From Pseudozyma flocculosa PF-1 (Eukaryota > Basidiomycota > Ustilaginomycetes > Ustilaginales > Ustilaginaceae), in assembly GCF_000417875.1 (NCBI RefSeq), contig NW_006920880.1, positions 316,260 to 380,259 on the forward strand: a DNA stretch of 64,000 bases, in the 5' to 3' direction. The position numbers and the translations under genes were made by a program. The notes beneath the pieces were generated by a model. It did not search any database. It saw only the letters and a list, made by a program, of their open reading frames with translations, and was not told the origin of the DNA. Below, piece after piece: positions 1 to 11,916 of this stretch (its first letter is position 1; each line of letters begins with the position of its first letter).

Positions 1-3000
1 AGATGAGGGCGCTGCTGGGAGCGCTGCGCAGGCAGGTGACGCCGCAGCCGGCGTAGAGGCCCTTGATGCCCCGGGCGCTGTAGATGTTGCGGAACGTCTG
101 GAAGAAGCCCGTCTTGGGACGCGCCGCCTCGCCCGGCTTGAGCGGCGCGCGCATCTCGAGCTCGGTCTGCATCGTCGACTTGACCGAGTCGGCGGGGAAG
201 AGGACAACGTTGTAGCTGATGCCCGCCAGCGCTCCGGCCGAGACGAGCTCCAGCGTGCCTAGGTCGCGCTTCGAGACGTCGTCCCGCCCACGCAGCGCCT
301 TCTTGCGCTGGATGAACCAGCGCGAGCAGCTCTCAAACGCGAGGAACCACGCAACGCCGCCGCCCGTCTCGCGCAGCAGCGTGCCAGTCTGTCCAAGCCA
401 CAAGCCGCGGACGCCGTCGGCCTGGATGGTCCGGCGCAGCAGGGTNNNNNNNNNNNNNNNNNNNNCGACGCCTGGCGCGTGATCATCTGCACCTGCATCT
501 TGCACTTGATGAGCTCGATCGGCGTCAGGACCAGGCTGGTCGCGGCTCCAGCGCCGGCGGCGGCGATGGCCAGCTGCGGAAACGACAGCGGTGAGTCGGC
601 GTCGGCCTGGATCGACGAGCCCGACGCGCCCTGCTGGCCGGTCACGGACCGGATCACCGACTGGATCCTGTTGTAGGTGAAGAACAGGCAGGCATTCTCG
701 AGCGTCGCGCCAAAGACGGGCATCGAGAGGCCGCGGTAGAGGCCGCGGAAACCCTCGCCTCGGTACGTCTGGCGGAAGCAGTCGAAGGCGCCGCTGTACC
801 GAGGGGGACGGTCCGAAGCCTGCGTCTGCAGGCGCACCTTGACCAGGTCAAACGGATGCTCGAACACCTTGCTGCACATGCCCGCGATCGAGCCGAAGGC
901 GAGGTCCTTGGTCGCCTGGCTCAATCGGCCGCCGTCGCTGCGGGTGGGGCCATCTTCGTCGACGGAATGGATGTAGTAGCGTTCAAAGTTGGGCGCATCT
1001 GCCGATGGAGCCGTCCTGCCAAAGCTGGCGCCCGCGCCAACAACGCCGATCGTCGAGACCACCGCGGCATGGATCGAGGGAGCCGGTCGGTCCTGCAGGA
1101 ACTCCAGCTCGGCCTCACCGTCATCGCCGTAGGCCCTCGGTCGCGGCGAGATGGGTATGTCGGCATCCACCTCGGGCACCGAAGGCCTGCGAGTCCGCAG
1201 CAACGGGCTCGGAATGCTGTCGAACGCAGATGAGGCCGCGGGCTCGATGGCAAGGCCAAACGACGGCCGCTTCCGGCGGGCGAACGAGGCTGTGCTCATC
1301 GTCCTGAGGTCGCGCAGCCCGTCGTGTGCGGACATGGTGGGGCCGTGACCGTGGTCGCTGCTGTCCTTGCTGTCCCCGGCGCTGGTGCTGTTGCCGCTGC
1401 TGCCGCCAACGGCCTTTGCCTTGTGGAACGTCTTGACCGAGGACGACCGCTGCAGCGGACTCTCGAAGCGCGGCGTAGAGGCGGTCGAGCTGGGCGTCAT
1501 GCTGCCGCTCGTCATGGGCCTGCGCGAGTCCGGGCCGATGCGGCGTGACCGGACCGCCTGCTGGCCCGGACGCGGCGGTGCGGTGTACATCTGGTGGAGC
1601 ATCGGCTCGGATGCATTCGAGTCGAAGCGGTTGCGCGGGACGAGGGTGAGGTCCTGCATGTCGGCGGCGATGTCGTTGGGGTCGGAGAAGGCCGACGAGG
1701 CGACTGAGAGCGGGCGCGAGATTGATGCCGTCGAAAGCCTCTTGTGGTGCGAGAACGATGAGCTGGAGCCCGAGAGGATGGGTGAGCCGAGCAGGTTGGA
1801 CCACGGCCTCGAGCCCAGGCTGCTGAGCGAGCGGCGGGATCCGTGGACGAGACGGTGTGCGTCGGCGGCGCCGTTGGCCGCGCGCCCGTGCGCTTCGCTG
1901 CCGCTGCCGCCAGTGGTGGTGTCGGTCAATTGAGAGCCAAACGAGAGCAACGACGGGCTCGAGGGCGTCGCGCGACCCGAGGCGTACTCGCGAACCGGAG
2001 CCTTGTAGACCTGCGAGTGGAAGCCGAAGCAGGCCGGCGCAGGTCGGAGGGCTGCATCGAAACCGGCCCCGCCGTTGACACTGGCGCCGGCGCCGGCGCC
2101 CGTCGTGCTGCAGGTGTCGACCGAGAAGCGTGACGACTGCGGGCTGCTCGGACGGCGAGGTCGGGTGGGCGACAGGACGGGAGCGACGTACTCGTGGTCG
2201 GCGTCCTGGCCATCGTGCTGCGAGCGCAGCTCCTCGAGGCTCTCCTTGGACCGCAGTATGATCGGCCCGGAGCTGCCGGTCGTCTTTTGCGCCTCGTCGA
2301 ACGAGATGTGCTCGATGACGCTGCTGCGGGCCTGTGCCCGCGAGAGCGATTGTCCGACGGAGCTCTGGGTACGGATGCGCTGCGAGATCGACTCGCGGAA
2401 GGGTCGGCCCAGGCCGTCCGAACTCTTGGTCCTGCTTCGCGCGGCAGAGGCAGCGACATCGTCCGGAGCAGACGTCGACGGGAAGCGCGGCGCCGGCGCA
2501 TCCGAGGCAACATGCGCCGGACCGAAGCCGGCAAAGGAGCGGAGGATGTCGACCGAGGGTGAACGACGGGTCGCACGGATCGTCTTCTGCGGAGATGTCT
2601 CGCTCAGACCGGCGGGCGTCGAGATCGACAGCGGAACGCCGACCAGATTGAGCCCGCGTACCTGCGCATCGTCGACCGACGGCATGCGGCCGACGACATG
2701 GACGTCTTCGGCAACTCGGCGTCCCACCGTTCCAAACGAGGGTGCACGGAAACCTTCACCCGCGGTTGAGGTCGTCATTGGCGAACCCGACGAGGATCCC
2801 GGCCTCGGATCCCGCTCCCGCTCCCTCCGACCCATGAGCTTCTTGAGCCCGGCGACGAGGCTGCTGCCGGATCGCTGGTGCCTTCGGACCGACGGGCCTG
2901 CGAAAGCGTCGTGATGCGCCTCACCGAGCGGGCGTCCCAGATCGTCGGCATCAGCCCACCGAGCGTCCCTGTGCTGGGGCGAGGCCAGCAGGCTAGCGAT

Positions 3001-4127
3001 CGAGCGCCTGCGGCCGGTCGTCGATGGCGCAAACGGCCTGTTCGAAAGTTCCGGGCTGACAGCGCCCCTCCTCAGCGTGCCGGAAGACTGAAACCTCGGC
3101 GAGCTGGCCAGGTGGTCATCCTCGACCGCCTCCATCAGCGAGGCGGGAGCGACCGCGGCGTGCTGCTCGGCGAGGGTGATGGCGGCAGGCGCAGCGCTCG
3201 CCATGCGCACCTCGACCAGGTGGGCCGGCGGAGACCTTGCAAGATCGATGCGAGCCTTGCCGTCGTGCTGCCGGTCGTCCCAGCAAGGGCGAAAGGCGAT
3301 CGCAGGCATCGAGGGCGAGGGCGAGCCTTGCAGCGACGGCGAGCGCGGGTACATGTCCGCCACGAGTGGCCGCGCCGGCCCGCTGTCCACTCCGTCTCCC
3401 TGACTGGAAGCAGGGCTCGACCGAAAGCTGCTGCGGTTGCTGCTGGCGACGTGAATCGGAGACGAGAGGTGGTCCAGGGTCCCAGCGGGGGAGCGAAGGT
3501 CGTCGAAGCCGCAGGCCGAGTCCGGTCGCGGCTGTTCTGGAAGGTCCGGCAGCATCCCGCCCGCGGCGGCCGCCGACCCACGTCGCTTGACGTTCTTGAT
3601 CCAACTTTTCGAAGAGAGGAAGTCGTCGTGGCCAGACGAAGCGGTCGAGGCCGATGAGGTCGAGGTCGACGTGTTGGAAGACGATGGCCTGCCCGTCGGG
3701 GACCTATACAGGTGGTCGACCGAGAGCCGGGGCGACGACATCGAAGCCGGCCTGGCGTAGCCAGCCTCGAGGGGCATCAACGTGTCGAAGGCATCGGACG
3801 CGATCAGTGGAGAGTCCCGGGCGACCTCTTGCAGAAACGCGGCGTCGTTCTGCGAGAGGTCGAGGCAAGGCCGTGGGCAAGCGCGGATTGCGCAAAAGAG
3901 AGAGCAGGAGCGCCGACGGATCGAAGCGTAAGCAGGTGCTTCGTCGGTGCAGCTGCGACGGGGAACCTTCGGCGACTCACCTTGTCCCACATCTCGTCAT
4001 CGACTCCGTCGCTGGGGTGCATGCTGTTGCTGAGCCTCTGCTTGATGCTGCCCCATCTCTGCGTCTTTGGACTGACGCTGTGGGCCTGCGAGACCGACTC
4101 TGCCTCGGCCGGCCGGTTGGCAAGCAT
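1..4127 (-). CDS. ORT1: Mitochondrial ornithine/basic amino acid carrier (ORT1/arg-13 type) with ~1,025-residue serine-rich N-terminal extension; 3' end off the window
   Basis: The first exon is 4127-3981 (49 codons, from MLANRPAEAE to DEMWDK). A GTGAGT...CTCGCAG intron spans 3980-3850, and coding resumes at 3849 and stays open past position 1. Residues from about 1,025 onward are a mitochondrial carrier: repeat 1 carries HPFDLVKVRLQTQ, repeat 2 LTPIELIKCKMQVQ, and after the 20-N gap the frame reads GLWLGQTGTLLRETGGG and later GLYAGCGVTCLRSAPSSAL. The GQxGTxxRETGGG block is typical of the ORT1/arg-13 ornithine carriers that exchange ornithine across the inner mitochondrial membrane for arginine synthesis. 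The gap (446-465) shifts the apparent frame, so its true length is probably not 20. The N-terminal part is Ser/Pro/Arg-rich, looks disordered, has no recognised domain, and has no Met close to the carrier start, so the fusion looks real. A missed intron or two collapsed genes remain possible. Confidence 0.82.
446..465. other. Assembly gap (20 N)
   Basis: A run of 20 N inside the carrier gene. The reading frame of the carrier differs on the two sides, so the run length is nominal. Confidence 0.99.
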
Positions 4128-4956
4128 CGCTGCCGGTGTCGCTGTCGTCGGGCTGCGCGTGCAGCTGCGTCAAGGTGCACCGGCAAAGCTCTGTGGACCC
4201 TCCTACCGGACCGCCGGCGCAGCTGCTCTTCCGAGGGATGAGCAGAGCAGGCGCCTCCAAGTGTCCGTTGTACGGCGGAACGGCTGAGCGCGTGGACCGC
4301 GCAAGAAGCTCCTTCGTCGGTCAAGGCAAAGCCTGGGCGGGCAGGACGGGATTGCGTACTGACTGCTGGGCTGTGAGAGCGCGTCAAGGAGCACAGAAGG
4401 TCTGCCTCCTCGTCGTTGGCGTGGTATGATGGTGATGGTCGTTGGCGTAGGATACTCTGTTGGCGAATGCAGATCCTGCCCGGAGAATAGGAACCTGGTC
4501 GCGATGCTTGCTGGTGGAAGCTGGTTGCCGTGAGTCCGGCGGAGCGTCGGGAGCGTGCCTCGTATCCAGAGCAAGTTGGGAACACCAGCAGCAGCCCGCT
4601 TGCTGAGCTGTCCGGCGCGGCAAGGCCGAGCAGCGACGAAGTGTTCGTGTATCGGCCGTCGTTGAGGCGGCGGAGGCAGGCCGAGCCAGTCGCGGATGAG
4701 CCGATCGGGGACGCGCAGGGTTGGTTCGGTGCTGTATCGAGGAGGCGAGACGTTGCGCCGCCGCTGGTGGTCCCGGTCCGGTGGCGGGTAGTGATGGCGG
4801 TCGTGATAGTGATGGCGGCGAGAGGACCTCCATAGACCCAGTCAACACACAGCGAGCACCAAAGGCATCCGCCGCAGATGGAGGCCAGCAGGGCCGGGCC
4901 AGGCCGCCCCCACCTCTGGCGGGTACCGAGGAGCACAGCCCCGGCTCCGGCTCAGT

Positions 4957-4971
4957 CCCCCCCCCCCCCCC
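4957..4971. repeat. Poly-C tract (15 C)
   Basis: Uninterrupted C15 homopolymer in the intergenic region. It is a likely length-variable or sequencing-error-prone site. Confidence 0.9.
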
Positions 4972-5560
4972 ACGGACGGCTGCGCCGACGCGAATTTTCG
5001 ATCCGAGCGGCGTGGCCTGGCCAGCAGAGAGGCCAGCAGCCAGGCAGGCGTGGCCCTCGGTCCCCCTCGGCGAAGAGAGAAAAACCCGCCGAAGCAAAGC
5101 GCAGCGCAACAAGCAGGCAGGCAGGCAGGCGACACAAAAGAGAAACAGCCATGCGTGCATGCATGCGTGGCCACGCAGGTGAGCCTTGCCTGCCAGAGGC
5201 CAGCCGGCCCGTCCGATGCTCGTCCCGCTGCGCCAGAGCCCCTTGCAGCCGCGACGACCCAACGAACGCGACGACAGAAGCCAGCAGGCAGGCCAGAAGA
5301 GCAGGCTAGGAAACAAGCAGCAGCAGCAGCAGCTGACAAGCAAGCAAAGCAAGCAGCAAGCAAGCAAAGAGAGTGGGCCACCGGTAGCGAGCAGGCAAGC
5401 GATGGCGGCCTCGCCTGCGCGTCGCCGTGACAGGTGGTTCGTCCCCTTGCGCCCCATCGCTCGCTCAGAGTCAAGGCCGGCGGATGGTCAAGCGGCCGCG
5501 GGGGCCAAACTCAAAAGACGAAGGGGAGTCAGAAGAGAGAGGGCACGACGATCCCAAGAA

Positions 5561-5585
5561 GGCCAGGCCAGGCCAGGCCAGGCCG
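5561..5585. repeat. GGCCA pentamer tandem repeat
   Basis: Four to five near-perfect copies of GGCCA. Similar short direct repeats of CAGG/GGCC units recur through the gene-free parts of the window. Confidence 0.8.
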
Positions 5586-7232
5586 GGGCGGGCCTCGAAC
5601 AAGCAGCGTCAAGCAAGCAAGGGCAGCCCGGACAGCATAACCATATATCGATGCACGTACGCCGACCTGCTTGCTTGCTTGCTTGTTTGCCTTGACCCGG
5701 CCCTGCCTGCTCCTCGCTCGTCCGCTCAGTTTAACTTGATTGCTTCCCTTTTGCTGCAGATCCCCCCTGTGCAGGCCAAAGCCCGCCCTCCTAGCCGCCT
5801 GCCTTTGAGATGTGCCACCGTACGCCGCAGCCAAGCATGTGAGGGCTTAGCGCTTCTTTTGGCTGATATGATGCTGCCGCCCTAGTAGCTAGGCAGGCTG
5901 CTGTCGCCGCCCTGCAAGCGGGTGGGCGTGCCTATACTCCTTGAGAGCCCGGTGACCGGGCGAGCGCTTTCCGTACAGGCTAGGAAGGTGACTTACCCGT
6001 CCCCGCTCGCCCTTGGGGTGCTGCTTGCCTTTGTTGCCGGGCGTTCTGACGTCGGGCATACCCAGTGCACTGGAAGGCTTCCCGCCTCGGTCGACGAGGG
6101 GCGTGTCGATCTCGGTCCGCAGAGGGCAGAGCGAGATCGCGTCCACTGTACGTGGTGCTCACCGCCGACCCCCTCGAGCTTCCGCCTCGGGAAGCCTCGG
6201 GACGGACCCGCATCCTGCAGAGGGCAGAGCCGGCACTGCAAGATCACAGTCTCGAAACTCCTGTGGGCAGGGCGGGCACGGTACTCTGGACGTGCCACTC
6301 TACCGGCCCCGTACCGTCTCGCTCGAAAGGAAGTGGCGATGCACGCGCCCAGGCCCGAGACAGGCGTCGGTCGGGTCGCCTTCTGTGCCGTAAGGCACGC
6401 GCGGGATCCCCGTCGTGGGAAAGTCGCCCGAGCTTCAGACATCGACGCTCGCCCGACACCTCGATGGGCCTGGTCATTCAAGCTAGGAAGCTGCCCGGAG
6501 ATAGATGATCGCGCCGTGCTCTGATGACTTCTGGCTATGCGCTGCTTGGGCATGACGAACTCGGAGCGCCGAGCAGATCGTCCGGGAGGCGAGCAACCAC
6601 CAAGGCATCGCCGCCGTCATTGACGCGCAACCGATTGCGATCTGTGTGGCGTGTGCCTTTGTCTTCCCACGTCGTCGTTGCCGCTTGTCGTCACAGGTGC
6701 ATGGCACCAAAGCCCGAGTCAGCCACGCTTCATGGTTCGCCGGCGTCGGTTGACGATACGATGGGCGCTGCGCACGCACGCATCGAGATTCCCAAGCCAG
6801 CAAGAGGCAGGGGCATGAGAAAAGCTCGACCAACCAGGGCAGGAGGCTCGCTGGCCAAACAAGGTGGACTTAGGTACCGCAGGCGGCGGGGCGAACTGCG
6901 CCAGAACCGCCTGCCATCGCCATCCTTCCCCTTTGGTGCTCCTGATGCGGCCAGCCCGTGGCTCTCGAATAGGAGACGTCGAGGACAGGAGCTAGGTTGC
7001 AAGCCAGGGAGGAGGAGGGCAGGGTCCCCCTGGCTGCCATTCCTGACGATGCTCGGCGTCGGTTGGATCGCTACGGCCTGCCTGTTTGTCTCAGCAACCG
7101 CCGTCCAGGGCCAGGCAGGTCATGTCCGCTGCCTCTCGACGATGACGGCGACGACGACGGCGACGATCCCGAGTCGTTCATGGTCGGCACCTCGAGAGGG
7201 ACGGTCGGTGCCTGTCGCCATGTCGATGGAGA

Positions 7233-7249
7233 CCCCCCCCCCCCCCCCC
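7233..7249. repeat. Poly-C tract (17 C)
   Basis: Uninterrupted C17 followed by TAAAAAGG. Not coding. Confidence 0.9.
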
Positions 7250-8226
7250 TAAAAAGGAGGCAGGTGTACGTGTCCTTGCCTCGTCTGCTTGCGAGGATCG
7301 GACTGGGCGGTCGGCCTTTTCGATCGTGTCGCGCCGCCGCCTCGAGACGTTGCCAAGGAAGGCAGCAGTGCGAATCTGCGACACAAATACCGCCGATCCC
7401 GGCGCCGCGGAGGTCAAAAGAGGGGCGGCGCAGCGCGAATACGACGCTCATCGGTCCGTCCCGATGCCGCCTCTTTGCGGCTGCCCCGAGAGGGCGCCTT
7501 GGTCGTCAAAGGGCGCTGGTGCGTGATAGGTGCCGGCAGAGCCGGTCGGTCGAGGCGATGGCGACCTGCGGCGGGTTGTGACGGCTGTCGACCCGAGGAA
7601 CGCGTCGTAGCTTCGCTCGCTTCCAAGTGGCCGGCCTGAAGACGAGGCCGACGAGGGCGGACGTCATTGACGGGCGCTGCCATCGGCGAGGCCTCATGGC
7701 ATCCTCGCTTCCGTCGTAGGAACGTTTGCCCATCGGATCGTGGCAATCCCGTCGTCGTCCCGCTGCGTCGTCCTCGAGGCCCCTCCAGCTCGCATCCATT
7801 GGTTGTCTGTGGGCCATCAATGGGCGCCGAGAGCTGATGGTCGCCGTCGCTTTCGACCAAGCTTCGCTCGAGATGCGCGTGGGGCGGGACTCTGGTCGCT
7901 TTGTCGTACGGTAAGCTGCGCGCCTTTGGGGACCCGTATCGAAGCCTCCACCTCGCATGAGCCAGCGCGCGTTGACCCGCAACCCGGCGCGGCATCGAAG
8001 GATGTGGCAGCGACCTCCCCCGCCCTGTCCTTTGCCACCACGTCCATCCATCCTTGGTCCATCCCTCACCCCTCGGACTCTCTCTTGGGCCCTCGGTCAA
8101 GCTGGACAGCGGGTGAGCGACCATCTCCTCTGCCACCGACACCAAAAGCCGCCCTCCCGCAAAACCGACCGGGTCGAATCATAGCCACGCTGCCAGGGCG
8201 TTTCCCCCACGCCCCTTGATCGCACA

Positions 8227-10899
8227 ATGTCAGCCGTATCCTCGGTGGATGTGCTGCTCCTCGGCAGCGGCTGGTCTTCCCAGTTCATCCGGCCGCTACT
8301 TGGACGGAGCGGCCTCTCATGTGCCTACACGTCGCGCCGCGATCCCACGCCAGAGGAGTCGGCGCAGGGCCAGTTCCGCTTCGAGCTGGCAGACCCTTTC
8401 GACCCGGCCAGCGTGGAGCCGCTGCCAAGGGCCCGCACCGTGGTCATCGTCTTCCCCATCAAGCTTCCCGAGGTCGTCGTCCAGCTGGTCGAGGCATACG
8501 AGCGGGTGCACGGCGCCACCCGGTGGATCCAGCTCGGCAGCACGGGCATCTGGCCCAGCGGTTGCTGCAACTCCAGGACGCCCTTCGACACCGAAAACCC
8601 GCGTGCGGCATCCGAGCAGCGCCTCCTCGAGCTCGACCAGGTGACGGACCGGGAGCCGAGCCAGGATGGAGAGCAGGAGCAAGGAGGAAGCACTCGCAGG
8701 ACCTGCGTGCTCAACCTGGCCGGCCTGTACGGCGCAGCTCGCCAGCCCCGCAACTTTGCCGCCAAGGTCGGCGGCACAAAGGAGAAGCTCGGCCTCAAAG
8801 GCAGCGTCCACTTTGTGCACGGCAAAGATGTCGCCCAGGCTATCCTCCGCGTCCATCAGAGCGACTCCGAAGCGTGGGGTCAGAGGTGGATCGTGTCAGG
8901 TGAGCCGGATCTGGCCAGACCGAATGCCCCCGTACGTGCATGTGCACGTTACTGACAACCTTTTCCTGCGTCGACGTCGTGTCGCTCTCTCCAGACCGCA
9001 ACGTCTACGACTGGTGGCAGCTCGCCGCGGTGCTGAAGCCCTCGATCCCAGGCCAGGACCGGCCAGACATTGCGTCGGTCTGGGTAAGCGAGCTGATGGA
9101 AGAGTACGGCATCTCTGCGCTGCCCCGTCCGGTGGCCAAGGAGGCCGAAGATCGGATGCCGTGCTTCCTCGAGAGGGCGCTCGACGGTCGCGACTTTTGG
9201 CGCGAAGTCGAAGCTGAGCCTTTTGTGCCCTCGGTCCTCCAGCCCGAGCCCAAGGAGGAGGGCGGCAGCGAGGGCGAGGACGGAGGATCGCAGGAAGCCG
9301 CCCACGGTGCCGGCCAGTCCTTTCGTGCAACGCAATCCAACGGCCACAGCGGCGCCGGGGAAAAGGCCAAGGGCGGCTTCGCGCCGAGGCCCTTTGATCC
9401 TGCCTTTGGCGAGGCAGAGGTGCAGGCTCTGATCTCGAGGCTGGAGCAGGACCTCGAGCGGGGCCTTCCCGCCGAGTGCGACTTTGAAGGCTCGCACGAG
9501 AGGTTCGGCCTGCGTCACGACGACTTCCGGCGGCTCGCCGATGCCTGGATCCCCTTCCTCAAGGGCAAGGGCCGGCCCACGCATCCAGAAGATGAGAAGC
9601 GGCCGGGACCGGATCACGACACCTGGGCGGCGCGGCAGGCCCAGCTGCAAACCTTTGACCACTTCAAGGTGCAGATCGAGGACGTCGACCTGCACTACAT
9701 CCACGAGCGGGCGTCGCCCGATGACTCGGCCAGGATCATCCCGATCCTGCTGCTGCACGGCTGGCCGGGGTCGTTTATGGAGTTTCTCGACTGCATCAAG
9801 CCGCTGGCGCACCCGGGCGACCTGAGCGGGGTCCGATTCGACGTCATCGTCCCGAGCCAGCCGGGCTACGCGTTCAGCAGCAGCCCGCGCGGCCTCGAGC
9901 GCAACAGCAAGACGGGCAAGGTCAGGGGCCACCAGTCCGGACCCGACGGCGACCTGCTCGTCCGGGACGTGGCGAGGATCATGAACAAGCTCATGGGCGG
10001 GCTCGGGTACCAGCACTATGCCGTGCAGGCCGGCGACTGGGGCAGCCTCGTGCTGCGGCAGATGGCGCTGCAGTTTCCCGACCGGGTGCTGGCGACGCAC
10101 CTCAACTTCTGCCCGAGCGTCGCGCCGGCGATCCGGCTGCCGCTCGTGCCCAGCTGGACGCCGCAGTGGCTGCGCAAGCTGCCGCAGCGGATACCCAAGA
10201 CGTGGTACGCCCGACCGATCCCCGTGTTTGGGCGGCTGGGCGATTTGGCCTGGAACGTGGCGCACTACTGGAGCCTGGGCGCGTTGCCGGGCCCGCCGTC
10301 GCAGAGCGAGCGACGGCGGATGTGGCGCGGCATCGAGTTTGTCAACAGCGGCCAGGCGTACGCCAACATGCAGGGCACGCGGCCTTCGACGCTGGGCCTG
10401 GTGCTGAGTCGCAGCCCGCTGGCGTGCCTGGCCTACATTGCGGAAAAGTTCCTCGACTGGAGCGATGAGGGGTGCATCACCGACGCCGAAATCCTCTCGA
10501 GCCTCACGCTCTGGGAGCTCACCGAGACCATGCCGCGATCCATGTACCCCTACCGCAACCGACCGCCCAACGGCGCGGCCATGATCGTCAGCGACCCGGC
10601 CAACTTTGTCCACTGTCCGACCGGCTTCAGCGACTTCAACGACATCATCTCGGTGCCGCGCAGCTTTGTCGCTGCCAGCGTTAACCTCCGCTGGTGGCGG
10701 TCCCACGACCGTGGCGGTCACTTTGCCGGTGAGTCGCCGTCGTTGTCGGCTCTTCGAGATCGCCAATTCGAGGTGTCGCTCATTCGTCGTCCCTCGTGCT
10801 GACCCGCTCTCTTGCCGCCCACTCCTCTCAGCCCTCGAAGCGCCGTACGACTTCGTCAGCGACGTTCAGGACTGCTTTGCAGAAATCTGGCCGCTCTAG
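8227..10899 (+). CDS. Fusion protein: NAD(P)-binding Rossmann (epimerase-like) domain + epoxide hydrolase
   Basis: Exons 8227-8899, 8995-10728 and 10832-10899 give 824 residues; both introns have GTGAG donors, CAG acceptors and matching phase 1. Residues 1 to about 290 form a Rossmann protein (glycine-rich VDVLLLGSGWSSQF near the start, a GLYG segment, and the DVAQAI, NVYDWW and FWREV blocks seen in fungal NAD-dependent epimerase-like proteins). After an acidic Gly/Ser linker, residues from about 355 carry an epoxide hydrolase N-terminal domain and an alpha/beta-hydrolase core: oxyanion motif HGWPGS (H479), nucleophile D572 in AGDWGS and catalytic His800 in GGHFAALE. Epoxide hydrolases of this microsomal type open epoxides to diols through an aspartyl ester. 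The linker lies inside one long exon without a stop, so the two domains are translated together. The Rossmann substrate is unknown. Confidence 0.88.
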
Positions 10900-11916
10900 T
10901 GGGCGTCAAACGACGAGCCCCGCTCGATGCTTGGATTGCCCAGATCCTCCGGCTGTGTTCCGTTTGGCAGAGTTGTGCTTTGCCTCTGGCTGGCCCCAGC
11001 TCCATGTCAGTTGGTGTTGCATGGCCAGGCCTAGCAGATGCCCGATTGACCGCGTCGAATCGGCAGCGAGGCAGGCGAGGCAGGCGATGCAGGCGAAGGC
11101 AATGCAGGGTCCTTGCCTGTCGCGCGAGGCCCCGCGACCGCCGTCCCAACTCGCTTTGCAAGGCGGCTTCATTCGCACGCCATCACCCCTCGGCCCCTCG
11201 GCACCACCAGCCTCACCTCGATATCGTCTGGCGCTACAGCGACTGACTAGATCGACCGCTCGAGGCCGCCGTACCGCCGCCCCCCCTTTCCCCTTGCTGC
11301 CAATATACTACGGACTCGACGTCTCACACCATCCATTCAGGGCGCCTCGCCGATTTGCTCTGCGCCGCCCCACCTCTCTGGCCATGGCCCCCCGTGGAAA
11401 GTGTACCTCGACACGATGTCGCAATCCGCTCGCAATCACACCACTCTATCTACTCTCTCCTGCTGCGCTAGCCTCGGCCCCGTAACCACGACCATGACTC
11501 CGTCCTTGTCTCAAGCAGCACGTACGCTGCGGGCCATCGTCCGCGCTGCGATCGGCCGTGTCGTCGAGCCAGCCAGCCTGCTCTCCTCGACGCAAGGATG
11601 AGAACGCACTGACCATTCCTCCTCGCCCTGCCGGGAAGCCGCTCTACTCCGATGTCGCTGCTCGTGCAATGGTCTTCATGTTCTTCGGCCCCTCCGCAGT
11701 CGGACTAGACTGCAAAGCTGCCCCACATCGGCAGCGGGAACAGGCAGCGAGAGGTGGTTAGCCGCACTGCCCAGCCATATAAGAAGGCCACCGTAGACGC
11801 TCGAAGGCGATGGCCCCTGGAACAACGTCCCCGCTACCCTCCCAGTCGTCTGCCGCACCCTTCTGACAGCCCTCGCCCCGAGACCACAAAACTAGTCGAG
11901 CAACACGGACGACACA
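10900..11916. other. Intergenic region upstream of the FMN monooxygenase gene
   Basis: About 1 kb with no supportable gene. It contains the probable promoter of the downstream monooxygenase, including a TATA-like element at 11777-11783. Confidence 0.6.
11777..11783 (+). promoter_or_regulatory. TATA-like element of the FMN monooxygenase gene
   Basis: ATATAAG, 134 nt upstream of the start codon at 11917. The same spacing (126-134 nt) is seen for TATA-like elements of three other genes in this window, which supports it. Not experimentally shown. Confidence 0.5.

Larger units (their letters stand above)
4128..8226. other. Intergenic region between divergent genes; low-complexity repeats only
   Basis: 4.1 kb between the start of the carrier gene (-) and the Rossmann/epoxide hydrolase gene (+). 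No frame here shows a recognisable domain or a convincing exon set. It holds C homopolymers at 4957-4971 and 7233-7249, GGCA tetramers near 5113-5130, AAGC/CAAGC tracts around 5300-5370 and a GGCCA pentamer array at 5561-5585. It presumably contains both promoters, but no clear TATA element was found. Confidence 0.6.

Noticed and set aside
8949..10766. A 605-codon antisense frame over the epoxide hydrolase fusion
   Set aside because: It is a codon-bias shadow: the GC-rich sense strand leaves the opposite strand open. No domain, no splice sites, arginine/leucine-rich composition.
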